Shown here piece after piece: positions 8,406 through 16,385 of a DNA stretch of 64,000 nucleotides (position 1 is the stretch's first letter; each line of letters opens with the position of its first letter). The stretch is from an uncultured Clostridium sp. GTDB lineage: Bacteria; Bacillota; Clostridia; Clostridiales; Clostridiaceae. Position numbers and translations under genes: made by a program. The notes beneath the pieces are model-generated. The model had not been told where the DNA came from, did not search any database, and saw only the letters and a program-made list of their open reading frames with translations. The stretch lies in contig CALBDU010000013.1 in assembly GCA_937927335.1 (NCBI GenBank), positions 12,927 to 76,926 on the forward strand, written 5' to 3'.

Positions 8406-8714
8406 AAATCAGGATTAAGTAGCTTGGGTAGAAGTGGAAATTGGCCATATGAATTTGAAAAGAATGAGAGATATAATGAAATATATAATAATTTGCAAAA
8501 ATTAACCTTAAAACATAATATATATAACAATATTTTAAGTAATGAACTAAACAATAAAGGCAATATGAAATATTTAAGTAATTGTTCGGATGCTCAACAA
8601 ATTGAAGGTTTTGTTAAAACTTTACTTCAAGATTCTTTGAAACTTGATAATTATATTAATGATAACCATTTGGACCTCTTTTACGGGCATCATGTAGCAT
8701 TTGTTAGAAATTAA
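8406..8714 (+). pseudogene. Out-of-frame continuation of the RID gene
   Basis: In the +1 frame relative to the RID gene, an open frame runs from codon 8406 (AAA) through LGRSGNWPYEF to a TAA ending at 8714, about 100 further residues. It has no RBS or good start of its own. Its first residues line up with the segment after the RID in Mfd, while the rest (a helical KNERYNEIYNNLQKL region and a C-terminal SNCSDAQQIEGF segment) is unlike the Mfd translocase. The natural reading is one gene of about 168 codons, broken by a one-base insertion in the A-rich tract near 8393-8408. Confidence 0.5.
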
Positions 8715-9197
8715 TATCCTTTTTAATTCCATATGAATCTAAATCAAGATATTTAGTAAACTTTTTTCTCAATAATTTTTCACCTTCAGTTACGATAGTA
8801 ATAACTTTCTAACTATTTGTATGGCTCAAGTGGCTATGTTACTTTAATGCTGAAAAAGTTGCCAAGAAAAGCAAGCACTATTTATTCATTCGCACACAGC
8901 CCATACGGTTACAATGTTAAATGATTTAAAATAAAAGAAGCTTTGTTTGTTTAACTAAACCATGGACTTACCTGCATGAAATAATGAAAAGCAAATTAAT
9001 TTATAATAGTAGTAAAGTATGAACTAAAGATTATTAATAAGAGACAAATACAAATAGTAAGTTGTCGCTCTATTCATTTTTTCAGTAGTGATAGAAACAC
9101 AGATAATATGAAATAGATACGGCATCTTGTAGGTAATATGTGAGGCAATGAAAAAGATAACGAAAATCACACAAAATACATTGGAGGATAATCAAAA
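8715..9197. other. Gene-less stretch
   Basis: No gene is supported in these 480 bases. Short open runs on the plus strand near 8830-8940 are full of stops and may be remnants. The end carries GGAGG for the lipoprotein gene. Confidence 0.4.
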
Positions 9198-9983
9198 ATG
9201 AAGAAAATAATTAGTGTTCTTTTGGCATGCATTATGGCTATGGCATTAGTTGGATGTGGTGGAAATTCGAACAAACATGAAGGTGAAGCAAAAACGCCGT
9301 CAGGTTCAAGTGTTCAGAAAGGTAAAGATTATAATAAGGTTGTTGATGACTTTAAATCAAAAGGATTCAAGAACATCAAAACAGAAAAACTTGAAGATTT
9401 AGTTACAGGTTGGATGACAAAAAATGGAGAGGTTGAAGAAGTATCCATTGGCGGCGATGTTAATTATTCTGCAGATAAATGGGTACCTTCAGATACAGAG
9501 GTTATTATTAAGTATCATACATTCAAAGAAAAAGAAACTAAGAGTGCAGCAGAATCTGGGGTGAAGGATGATTCAAATGTAAATAAACCGTCAGTAGAAA
9601 ACTTTACAGTTGCTAACTGCAAGGATTTGAAAGAAATACTTAGTACAAAAAACGAGTTTGATCCTCTTATTAAAAAATTTGCTCAGAATTATGCAGGAAA
9701 AATCATTGAGTTTGATGGGAATATCGCTGCTATTAATCAACACGAAGATTATAAAACAAGATTTGACTATTTAATTTATGCTGGAAACTATAGTAAAACT
9801 ACTGTCTCGGGACCATATTTCCAATTTATAGATGTTAATTATTCTGATTTGCATCTCACTGGAGATAATATTCCTAGTACTTTAGGAGTAGGTCTTAATA
9901 TTCATATCATTGCTACTGTTGGAGAATATAATCAGACTTCTGGTCTTTTTCAACTCAAGCCAGTCTCTATTAAAATGAGATAA
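9198..9983 (+). CDS. Lipoprotein with PASTA-like repeat and DUF4839 domain
   Basis: 261 aa, ATG preceded by TTGGAGGAT. Residues 1-20 are a type II signal peptide with lipobox LVGC; Cys20 would be lipidated, so the mature protein sits on the outer face of the cell membrane. A low-complexity linker (about 21-45) leads to a PASTA-like fold (VVDDFKSKGFKNIKTEKLED ... VIIKYHTF, about 48-110), then the C-terminal DUF4839-type domain (about 130-261: KDLKEILSTKNEF, then KIIEFDGNIA and the closing QLKPVSIK). DUF4839 is of unknown function; the OB-like strand pattern suggests ligand or wall binding. It stands alone in the cargo region. Confidence 0.78.
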   Translation: MKKIISVLLACIMAMALVGCGGNSNKHEGEAKTPSGSSVQKGKDYNKVVDDFKSKGFKNIKTEKLEDLVTGWMTKNGEVEEVSIGGDVNYSADKWVPSDTEVIIKYHTFKEKETKSAAESGVKDDSNVNKPSVENFTVANCKDLKEILSTKNEFDPLIKKFAQNYAGKIIEFDGNIAAINQHEDYKTRFDYLIYAGNYSKTTVSGPYFQFIDVNYSDLHLTGDNIPSTLGVGLNIHIIATVGEYNQTSGLFQLKPVSIKMR

Positions 9984-10662
9984 ATGTCATTAAAGAGGTG
10001 AGGAGCAGTGGCGAAAAATAAATGGATTTCATTCCTCGCATAAAATTTTTGAGTGAAATTACGTAAACCTGAAAAATTGATGAAAGCAGTTCAAGATTCG
10101 AAATAAACGTCAAATTCCAATTTATAGGGGAGTTATTTCGAATTCTTCTTTTATAATGTAAAAGGACCCCATAAATTGGTTCTTTTATTTCACTTAATAT
10201 CATCACTATTCTTAAACGCTACTAATTTATAAATTAGTGATTCCGTAAAATGGAAGATAATTCACTAATGTAAAACACCTTAAATGAAAGTCCCCTGTGG
10301 CGGTGTTTTTGCTTAATACAATTAATTATAACTAAATTACAACTGAATTATAATTAATCATAATTAATTGTAATTAATTAGGTTGAAAATAAAAGCCTTG
10401 AAACTGGAAAAAATATCAACTTAATTATTGATAACTTTACTAACGTATTCAAAATCATTAATACGTTTTTACGTTTTTGAAATCGTAATAGTCTTTAGAT
10501 ATCTTTTTAGAGACAGGTCAAAAATGAGAGTAAAATAAAGAAAAACATAATATCAGTATTATAATTCTGTTCAATTACGTTTTATTAAGATAAAATCCAA
10601 ATTTTGGACGTATTTAGGCTTTTGATTTTTCGTTTTTGGATTGGTTAAATCTCTACTCTTTT
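9984..10662. other. Gene-less stretch with AT-rich inverted repeats
   Basis: A 12-codon remnant with its own RBS (GTG near 10009, gtggcgaaaaataaatgg) hints at a truncated gene after the lipoprotein. Around 10317-10380 there is a run of overlapping 'aattaattataa / ttataattaatt' words forming alternative inverted repeats. Nothing else codes. Confidence 0.45.
10272..10310 (+). terminator. Terminator-like hairpin
   Basis: Arms AAAACACC (10272-10279) and GGTGTTTT (10302-10309) with a run of T. It may close transcripts from the lipoprotein side. Confidence 0.55.
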
Positions 10663-10851
10663 CTAAATTTCTTTCTCTTCTTTTTCCAGTTTTCTTTCCA
10701 ATTTTTCTTTCTCTTTCTCTCTTTCAATCTCTTCTTTTTTTCTTTCCGCATCTATCTCAGCCAGAGCCTCTTCTATCGGTCTTACTATACCTTGATCCAT
10801 ATCCGCCAGTGCTGTATCTATCAAATCGTATAATATATCCTTGTTTCCCAA
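10663..10851 (-). CDS. Short Glu/Lys coiled-coil protein
   Basis: 62 aa on the minus strand, starting at TTG 10851 with GAGGTG about 10 bases upstream. The N-terminal half is MGNKDILYDLIDTALADMDQ; the C-terminal half (about 33-62) is a continuous EIEREKEKEKLERKL-type charged coiled coil. Long plus-strand frames here are its Phe/Leu/Ser-rich mirror and are not genes. Function unknown; such tails usually mediate multimerisation. It faces away from the primase block. Confidence 0.55.
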   Translation of the reverse strand: MGNKDILYDLIDTALADMDQGIVRPIEEALAEIDAERKKEEIEREKEKEKLERKLEKEEKEI

Positions 10852-11005
10852 GACAACCGCACCTCTTTTTTATATATAGTATAGCATGCCCATTCAGCTC
10901 GCTGTCTTATCCATAGACCTTTAACACGGCGAAACTTAAGTGTTTGAAAGTGTTTTATGGAAACAAAAAAGGACGGAGTAGAGGTCCCGTCCAGTTATAG
11001 TGATT

Positions 11006-11218
11006 TTATGTTAATACCATTTTGTTGAATTTGTGTTCCAGATACATCTCAGCAAGCCGACCATATATGGACGGAATCTGGTGACTGTCCTCAATAAGCC
11101 CGCCATCCTTGCTTAAAAAACTTATAGTCAAAGTATCTGTCTTACCAGTCCTAACACGTCTCAGTTTGTACGCAAAATCATGAGGTGTGATTATGATCTT
11201 ATTACTTATATCCATCAT
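11006..11218 (-). CDS. Small hypothetical protein
   Basis: 70 aa on the minus strand; ATG 11218 with AAAGGAG 9 bases upstream. The sequence is MMDISNKIIITPHDFAYKLRR, then strand-turn-strand TLTISFLSKDGGLIEDSHQIPSI and a C-terminal helix YGRLAEMYLEHKF. No family recognised. It and the coiled-coil gene beside it form a small minus-strand pair at the edge of the primase block, with the promoter region to the right shared divergently with the 105-aa gene. Confidence 0.65.
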   Translation of the reverse strand: MMDISNKIIITPHDFAYKLRRVRTGKTDTLTISFLSKDGGLIEDSHQIPSIYGRLAEMYLEHKFNKMVLT

Positions 11219-11420
11219 ATATATTCAACTCCTTTTAAGATGATTAGTTGTCTTATCCTATATCTATATTATAACACTTAAGTAATATATTGTCTATTTT
11301 GAAAACAAAATATTTAATTAAATATTGAATATATTTAAATAAAAAATTAAAGTAAAACAAAAAGAGTAAAATTTGGATATTGAAAACAATGGTGATATAG
11401 TGAAATCATCGAAAATATTT

Positions 11421-11456
11421 TTGAAAAAATACTTGATATCGCCAAGAATCTTTATC
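11421..11456 (+). promoter_or_regulatory. Element-specific promoter, copy 1
   Basis: Contains ttgaaaaaatacttgatat (11421-11439), which recurs base for base at 16301-16319 and with changes at 13095-13112. TTGATA at 11433-11438 with a TCTACA-like -10 about 16 bases on suits a sigma-A promoter for the 105-aa gene starting at 11495. Confidence 0.5.
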
Positions 11457-11494
11457 TACATTATAAATAGATGAAAAAAACGAGGTGATGCCAT

Positions 11495-11812
11495 ATGAAT
11501 TATACAAAAAAATCGAGAATCTGGACGCAGATCTCCCCAGCCAGTCATGATGCTTTATTTCAGGCAGCTGATGAAAGGCACATGACTTCAGCTAAACTTA
11601 TTAAACAAATGATATATACCGACATGGTGGACAAGGATGCTCTGCTGCATGATTACAGCTTTGTTTCGGAGGGCGCAAGGATGGTTGCAATCATCGTTTC
11701 GGATGATGAGCTGGAGACAGTTAAGGAAATAGCAGTGAAATACAAGATCAGTATATGCATGGTGCTGCGTAGGATAATCTACACTTATCTGCAGCAAAAC
11801 AAATTATTGTAA
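11495..11812 (+). CDS. Small protein, possible ribbon-helix-helix regulator
   Basis: 105 aa, ATG with ACGAGGTGATG upstream. Two halves look alike: SRIWTQISPASHDALFQAAD plus MTSAKLIKQMIYTDM, and MVAIIVSDDELETVKEIAV plus ISICMVLRRIIYTYL. Each has a beta strand, then a helix, then a second helix, as in a ribbon-helix-helix DNA-binding fold; a fused tandem RHH would give a monomer acting as a pseudo-dimer. This is inference from pattern. It is the first plus-strand gene of the primase block and sits under an element-specific promoter, a good place for a copy-control or autoregulatory protein. Confidence 0.65.
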   Translation: MNYTKKSRIWTQISPASHDALFQAADERHMTSAKLIKQMIYTDMVDKDALLHDYSFVSEGARMVAIIVSDDELETVKEIAVKYKISICMVLRRIIYTYLQQNKLL

Positions 11813-11853
11813 TAGATGTTAGCAATTTATTTACAACATTTATTGAAAAAAAG

Positions 11854-11922
11854 TTGAAATTGCAAAAAAATTAATTAGCATACTTAAGCCAAGATAGAGA
11901 CAGGTGGTCATCTCCCCCGCCT
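11854..11922 (+). promoter_or_regulatory. Promoter plus conserved structured leader, copy 1
   Basis: TTGAAA (11854-11859), a 19-bp spacer and CATACT (11879-11884), followed by a 43-bp leader (11880-11922) that recurs at 13132-13174 with two mismatches. The leader folds AGGTGG / CCGCCT with the loop TCATCTCCC. It stands before a decayed gene region. Confidence 0.6.
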
Positions 11923-11992
11923 GGCATACATATTGCAGCGATCAAATAAGCCTGTGATATACCACAAATTCATAATTTAGAGGAGAAGTCTT

Positions 11993-12381
11993 ATGGAAAT
12001 TGATTATGGAAACAAGCAAACAACTAAGGAAAAAATATAATCATAGGATTAGGTAGTGTTATCGAAATGCGTATAAACTGTTTATAAAAGAAAAAGAAAA
12101 AAAACAGAAAAGTTAATTATCGGATATGTAAAAATCGCTGATGGAACTATGATCAGACATGCCTGGGGAATCAGGTCAGGACAGATAATCAACACTACAT
12201 TAAGAGCAAATGAATTGGATATATTATACAATATTTACCTTTAATACAACTCATGACTATTTCGATGCTATGCGTGTTACAAGTGGTCCAGCAATGCTGG
12301 AGCTTGACGAGGATAAAGAATACGAGTTTTTATATCAACATGATATATCTACAAGTGTAAGAGACGTGCAGTGTTCTTAAG
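11993..12381 (+). pseudogene. Decayed small genes
   Basis: A good RBS (GAGGAG) precedes ATG 11993, but that frame ends after 15 codons (MEIDYGNKQTTKEKI). Downstream, pieces that read like real protein follow in different frames: MIRHAWGIRSGQIINTTLRA, then MRVTSGPAMLELDEDKEYEF ending at 12381. The pieces are each open for 30-37 codons and broken by stops and shifts. This is best read as one or two genes of the primase block in decay; the short pieces could still be made. Confidence 0.5.
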
Positions 12382-12398
12382 AGGCTTGAGAGCCTCTG
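12381..12398 (+). terminator. Short GC-rich hairpin
   Basis: AGAGGCT-TGAG-AGCCTCT. One of seven compact hairpins, at gene ends or directly before RBSs, in the 12.3-16.8 kb block. The following bases CTGATTCATA recur after the hairpin at 16708-16725. Confidence 0.6.
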
Positions 12399-12428
12399 AT
12401 TCATACGATAAAAAGGAGATGGTTTTAT

Positions 12429-12710
12429 ATGGATAAAACAATAACAAACAAAAAAGTGCAGGAAATGCAGCGCATATATGATGTAACTAAGGAGGACAGA
12501 GAACGAACTATAAGTAATATATATAAATTTGCGTGCTTATTTAACGTCGATAGCGTAGATGTATACAGACGTTGTATTACCACGGATAGCGAGTTATGTA
12601 TCGAAACTAAGCTGTCCAAACATCTTACCACAGATCAAGACTATAAATACTTTTCACGACATAAGATCTTTGGTAAATACATTGACTGCTATTGCAATGA
12701 ACTCCTTTAA
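12429..12710 (+). CDS. Small hypothetical protein of the primase block
   Basis: 93 aa, ATG after AAAAAGGAGATGGTTTTAT, the RBS word shared by the block. Helical and mixed-charge: VQEMQRIYDVTKEDRERTIS, a central cysteine-containing helix NIYKFACLFNVDSVDVYRR, and a C-terminal YKYFSRHKIFGKYIDCYCNELL. No family recognised. It is followed directly by a GC-rich hairpin and the next small gene, so it is part of the same plus-strand operon as the primase. Confidence 0.62.
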   Translation: MDKTITNKKVQEMQRIYDVTKEDRERTISNIYKFACLFNVDSVDVYRRCITTDSELCIETKLSKHLTTDQDYKYFSRHKIFGKYIDCYCNELL

Positions 12711-12726
12711 GGCGGCTTCCACCGCC
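12711..12726 (+). terminator. Short GC-rich hairpin
   Basis: GGCGG-CTTCCA-CCGCC immediately after the stop of the 93-aa gene. No long T-run follows, so RNA stabilisation or processing fits as well as termination. Confidence 0.6.
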
Positions 12727-12759
12727 TCCTACATACCAAAATGAAGGAGTGTTTTAAAG

Positions 12760-13014
12760 ATGAAGATAACCAGACAACAACTGATCTCAGCTTTTCAGGC
12801 AGCCCAGGAATGTACTGACGGAGAAATATTCAAGGAAAAGACTGGAGTAGAAGAGCTTGAGAAGATCCATGTAGATGATAAGATATTTATTTTTTATCTG
12901 GATGGCAAAGTAGCTAAAAAGCTGCTATTGATAGCCAGAAAAAGACAGGCTATGGAAAAGGTAGTGCAAATCGAGGATATGTCCCATTTAGTAAAGTTTT
13001 TGCACGATGAATAA
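12760..13014 (+). CDS. Small hypothetical protein of the primase block
   Basis: 84 aa; ATG 12760 with AAGGAG about 17 bases upstream, a longer gap than its neighbours. The product has a helical start (ITRQQLISAFQAAQECTD), a strand pair (HVDDKIFIFYLDGKVAKKLLL) and an acidic end (IEDMSHLVKFLHDE). No family recognised. It lies between the 93-aa gene and the second structured leader. Confidence 0.62.
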   Translation: MKITRQQLISAFQAAQECTDGEIFKEKTGVEELEKIHVDDKIFIFYLDGKVAKKLLLIARKRQAMEKVVQIEDMSHLVKFLHDE

Positions 13015-13106
13015 GGAGAGATTGCTACATATTAAGGCAGTCTATTTATTTGCAAAAAAAACTTGATTTGTTTACAAATTACTCATAAAAAAAGTTGAAT
13101 AAATAC

Positions 13107-13174
13107 TTGAAACCTTAAAAAATCATGAAATATACTTAAGCCAAGATAGAGAGAGGTGGTTATCTCCCCCGCCT
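13107..13174 (+). promoter_or_regulatory. Promoter plus conserved structured leader, copy 2
   Basis: TTGAAA (13107-13112), an 18-bp spacer and TATACT (13131-13136), followed by the same 43-bp leader as at 11880-11922 (here 13132-13174). The hairpin arms AGGTGG / CCGCCT are unchanged and both mismatches fall outside the arms. It drives the two paralogous small genes and probably the primase. Confidence 0.65.
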
Positions 13175-13225
13175 CCAGTACATAGTCCCGCTGCAAAGCA
13201 GGACGAAATATAAAAGGAGATGGTC

Positions 13226-13459
13226 ATGATGAAAAAACCAATGCACTATTATAGACATGTCAACGACTTACAATTTATACTGATGCAGAACTTGAAAATC
13301 ATGGAAGTTGAAATTGAAGAAAAGAGAACTGGAAATATGGTTGTGACAATAGATGTGAGTAATGCGTTAGAATTGATCTATGTAATGGATGTTAAAGATA
13401 AATACGAATTAATATTATTCCTGAGTAACAATAAAATCAACACCAAATGGAGAAATTAA
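13226..13459 (+). CDS. Small protein, tandem paralogue 1
   Basis: 77 aa from ATG 13226 (AGGAG 7 bases upstream; a frame start at 13220 overlaps the RBS and is rejected). It is clearly homologous to the next gene: both have YY-x-x-V-x-x-LQ-ILM, then EIEE with RGN or RTGN, then VT with a strand, then KD-x-x-E-x-x-x-F, and the end I-x-T-x-W-x-N. Predicted fold: helix, three strands, helix. Function unknown. Its place just before a primase gene suggests a replication or partition accessory. Confidence 0.65.
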   Translation: MMKKPMHYYRHVNDLQFILMQNLKIMEVEIEEKRTGNMVVTIDVSNALELIYVMDVKDKYELILFLSNNKINTKWRN

Positions 13460-13460
13460 C

Positions 13461-13474
13461 GGGCTCAACAGCCC
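13461..13474 (+). terminator. Short GC-rich hairpin
   Basis: GGGCT-CAAC-AGCCC directly after the stop of paralogue 1. Confidence 0.55.
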
Positions 13475-13530
13475 TTATACATACACCTTATATAAAATGT
13501 AAGGTGTAAAACAAAAGGAGATGGTCTTAT

Positions 13531-13782
13531 ATGTTAAATAACAAAAAAGAATCAAAAGGATATTATCACGATGTATATTATTTACAATTGATCCTCATGA
13601 ACGATTATGATTTTTCCGCTGAAATTGAAGAGACTAAACGGGGCAACCTGGCGGTGACATGTACTATTATTAGTGGTGACCGATCGAAAAGAACCGAAAC
13701 TATTATGATCGAAGCTAAGGACAGAGATGAGGTTTTGGAATTTATGGCTCAGCAAGAGATCGACACGACCTGGTACAACTAA
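13531..13782 (+). CDS. Small protein, tandem paralogue 2
   Basis: 83 aa; ATG after AAAAGGAGATGGTCTTAT. It shares the YYHDVYYLQLILM start, the EIEETKRGN turn, the strand VTCTII and the end IDTTWYN with paralogue 1. It has an extra polar loop (SGDRSKRTE) between the two central strands. Duplication followed by divergence in tandem is the simple reading. It is followed by two consecutive GC-rich hairpins before the primase. Confidence 0.65.
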   Translation: MLNNKKESKGYYHDVYYLQLILMNDYDFSAEIEETKRGNLAVTCTIISGDRSKRTETIMIEAKDRDEVLEFMAQQEIDTTWYN

Positions 13783-13784
13783 CA

Positions 13785-13802
13785 ACGGGCTTAACCGCCC
13801 GT
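13785..13802 (+). terminator. Short GC-rich hairpin
   Basis: ACGGGC-TTAACC-GCCCGT directly after paralogue 2. Confidence 0.6.
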
Positions 13803-13832
13803 CCCCTTACATATATTAAGCACTATACATAG

Positions 13833-13848
13833 CCGCCCCCGCAGGCGG
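13833..13848 (+). terminator. Short GC-rich hairpin before the primase
   Basis: CCGCC-CCCGCA-GGCGG followed by TGAAAAAAG and the primase RBS. The position, 28 bases before a start codon, favours a role in mRNA processing or translation control over termination. Confidence 0.5.
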
Positions 13849-13875
13849 TGAAAAAAGAAAAGGGGATGGTATTAT

Positions 13876-16182
13876 ATGAAACTTTATAACGATCAATATC
13901 AATATATCGCTAAAATAATGGACAAACATAATGAGGTGATGCCTGAAAATCCAATGACACTGGCTAATTTTATCAATGGTTCAGCTGAGTACGCATTAAG
14001 CAATAAGGACACTAACTGGGATAAAATTAACGGGATCAATTACAAATTCCCCCAGTATAAGCTGGCAGATATAAGTAAAACTCGTGATATCAAGCTAAAA
14101 TATAATACTTATAAAGCAGTAAGCGATAAAATAGGAGGATTCCCAACTGACCTTTATGCTCGAATCGATAAAATGAATAATGTAGTAGCTGGTATCATAT
14201 CCGAGACAGATGCCTATAGATGGCAGTTAAGGTCGGACATTCTGGCACATCTCAACCACGAGCAGGAGGACGATGTTACCACAGCTTGGGAAAAAGACAT
14301 TATTAATAATAACGGCTGGGACATAGACAAGTTGATGAAGGTGTTAGAAGCCATCGGAGCTGTTGATGATGAGGATGATTACACAGTGGTGGAAACCGCT
14401 GATGGGGACCGCTACAAGACACAGTGCCCGCTGTGTGACAGGGGCAAGCACCACAGCAGCAAGCACGCAAGCTGGATCATCAATCCAGAACCTGGGGAAA
14501 TACCTCACTACAGCTGTGCTAAATCACAGGGAGAAGAAAGCGGAACACTAATTCAACTGCTGGAGGAATCAACATACGCAAGCATACTAAAAGGGATACA
14601 TCCTTACACTTTGATATATGATGTATTATATCGAGGTAGGACAGTTATAACAGATAAATTAGATTACGAAGCTGATGACAGCAACGACACAGATAAGACA
14701 AAAAATAAAGAAGCGATGGAAAGAGAAAAAAGAAAGATAATAGATGAGATCCTTAATGACTGCTCCGACGACTATTGGTACTTGCATAGGCAGGGATTCA
14801 AGGACGAGGACATTGATAGATGCGGTGTTTACTACAGAGATTTTACTGTTAATCCAGGCAAAGGCAAGGCTGCGTGGTGGTCCAATATGATGAGAGGATG
14901 TCTTATATATGCAGTAAGGGATAACTGGGATATAGTTGGATTTAAAGCCAGGAGGACTGGATATAAAGCAGATAAAATACAGGACAAGCAGGCTGACATT
15001 GACAAGATAGCCGAGGAGGACGAGTGGTTTAAAAAATGCGGAAATGATCTGGCTAAGGTGGTTAAGTTTAACTTAAAAGGGACTGACACATCAGAAAACC
15101 TGTTTCTGCTGGATGTGTACCAAAAAGAAGGTGCGTATATGTCTTGTAATAAGTTGGTAATTGTCGAGGGGGAAAAGGATGCTCTTAGGATATATAAATA
15201 TATCAAAGACACCGAGACTGCTGTTGTAGCAAGCTATGGTAATAACCTAACAGACAGCCAGCTCCAGTTGATGACAAAGCGTTTTAAGCCAGACCAGGTT
15301 AAGGTAGTGCTGGCTTACGACAATGACAGTGCTGGAGCATCAGGCAATATAATAGCATACAAACAGCTGACTGACTTATGTTACGATGTGAGCTATGGAT
15401 TATATGTCAAGGATGACCGCAAAGATGCAGGTGATATGTATTGGCGCACTGCAAAAAATGGACGCAACATGACTTGGGAAAAATTGATAGATCCATTGGT
15501 TAACTGTAATATGCCTATATCTGAGTATATGGAGATTATATTAGATAGAGGATTTTGTCTTACAGAAAGGGCTATACAAGACTTGGATGACGTATCAAGA
15601 CTGCGTTATGACCAGGAAACATTTGATTATCATGCCGAGGAGAGGTCCGAGGACTGGTACAAGCAATTGAAAAGACTACAAGCCTCAGAAAATATAACCA
15701 TTGATTCTGACGCAGAAATAGAACTGGTATGTAAAATCGGTTTAGATGCTTGGCGCAAGGATTTTGAGGCAAGGTATAATTTAAGCGATATTGAGACCGA
15801 TGCACAATACACACTCATGATGCTAATGGATCGAGTTGATCAGATAGCAGCAGCACAAAAAGAAAAAAAGAAAGAAGAATCGAAAGAAGAGATAAAAGAA
15901 GAAAAGGTAAAGCCTGTAACATTTGATGAAGAATACGATAAGGACCTGCCAATGGAATTTCGTACAGATGCATGGCGCAAATGGATATGGGACAAAGCAA
16001 GAGAAGAAATGTGCGATGTAGAGTGGTTTGCACCAACAGAAGCTGAAAAACTTAAGGAAATGAGTTTTCCCGCCTGGTACCTCAGCTTTCTCAATGAGTA
16101 CGAACCGTTGTCAGAAACAGGTAGTGTGCAGTATTGTATGTCAGCTATATCCGATTATTTAGCAACAGGTCTTATGGGATAA
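13876..16182 (+). CDS. TOPRIM DNA primase of a mobile element
   Basis: 768 aa, ATG after AAAAGGGGATGGTATTAT. Residues ~1-170 are unrecognised and helical. A zinc-ribbon-like site follows: CPLC at 184-187 and HYSC ending at Cys214. The TOPRIM core is clear: VEGEKDA near residue 430 (catalytic Glu) and YDNDSAG near 481 (metal-binding Asp), with KD-x-GD at about 515. A Lys/Glu-rich linker (about 655-685) leads to a C-terminal region of about 80 residues ending in a helical domain. This is the layout of DnaG-like primases from plasmids, phages and their satellites, where it makes primers for element replication. No replicative helicase of the element is recognisable in the window. It is the largest gene of the 10.6-17.5 kb block. 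Confidence 0.85.
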   Translation: MKLYNDQYQYIAKIMDKHNEVMPENPMTLANFINGSAEYALSNKDTNWDKINGINYKFPQYKLADISKTRDIKLKYNTYKAVSDKIGGFPTDLYARIDKMNNVVAGIISETDAYRWQLRSDILAHLNHEQEDDVTTAWEKDIINNNGWDIDKLMKVLEAIGAVDDEDDYTVVETADGDRYKTQCPLCDRGKHHSSKHASWIINPEPGEIPHYSCAKSQGEESGTLIQLLEESTYASILKGIHPYTLIYDVLYRGRTVITDKLDYEADDSNDTDKTKNKEAMEREKRKIIDEILNDCSDDYWYLHRQGFKDEDIDRCGVYYRDFTVNPGKGKAAWWSNMMRGCLIYAVRDNWDIVGFKARRTGYKADKIQDKQADIDKIAEEDEWFKKCGNDLAKVVKFNLKGTDTSENLFLLDVYQKEGAYMSCNKLVIVEGEKDALRIYKYIKDTETAVVASYGNNLTDSQLQLMTKRFKPDQVKVVLAYDNDSAGASGNIIAYKQLTDLCYDVSYGLYVKDDRKDAGDMYWRTAKNGRNMTWEKLIDPLVNCNMPISEYMEIILDRGFCLTERAIQDLDDVSRLRYDQETFDYHAEERSEDWYKQLKRLQASENITIDSDAEIELVCKIGLDAWRKDFEARYNLSDIETDAQYTLMMLMDRVDQIAAAQKEKKKEESKEEIKEEKVKPVTFDEEYDKDLPMEFRTDAWRKWIWDKAREEMCDVEWFAPTEAEKLKEMSFPAWYLSFLNEYEPLSETGSVQYCMSAISDYLATGLMG

Positions 16183-16197
16183 GCCCGCTCTGCGGGC
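16183..16197 (+). terminator. Terminator after the primase
   Basis: GCCCGC-TCT-GCGGGC starting at the primase stop, followed by GTCCCTTTTAG. Confidence 0.65.
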
Positions 16198-16300
16198 GTC
16201 CCTTTTAGTGTGGTATTGTCGTTCCGCTGCTTTCTGCTTTTTACAAGGGATAAGTGCGCCCTTTTTTAAGTGTAAATACTTCAAAAATAATTCAAAAAAG

Positions 16301-16319
16301 TTGAAAAAATACTTGATAT
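16301..16319 (+). repeat. Element-specific promoter word, copy 2
   Basis: ttgaaaaaatacttgatat, identical to 11421-11439. TTGATA lies at 16313-16318 and TCTAAA about 17 bases on. It precedes the small decayed frames at 16386-16615. Confidence 0.55.
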
Positions 16320-16385
16320 GTCAGGGAATCCTTTTCTAAACTTCAGCCATTATAAATCATATACAAGAAGAAAGAAGGGGATTTG

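Noticed and set aside
10317..10380. Overlapping aattaattataa repeats as a possible replication origin or iteron set
   Set aside because: The words are low-complexity AT runs without constant spacing, no Rep gene is adjacent, and similar composition is common in the region.
10636..10916. Two overlapping plus-strand frames rich in Phe, Leu and Ser that look like membrane proteins
   Set aside because: They mirror the Glu/Lys coiled-coil gene on the minus strand and have no RBS; the apparent membrane helices are an artefact of the complement of GAA/AAA codons.
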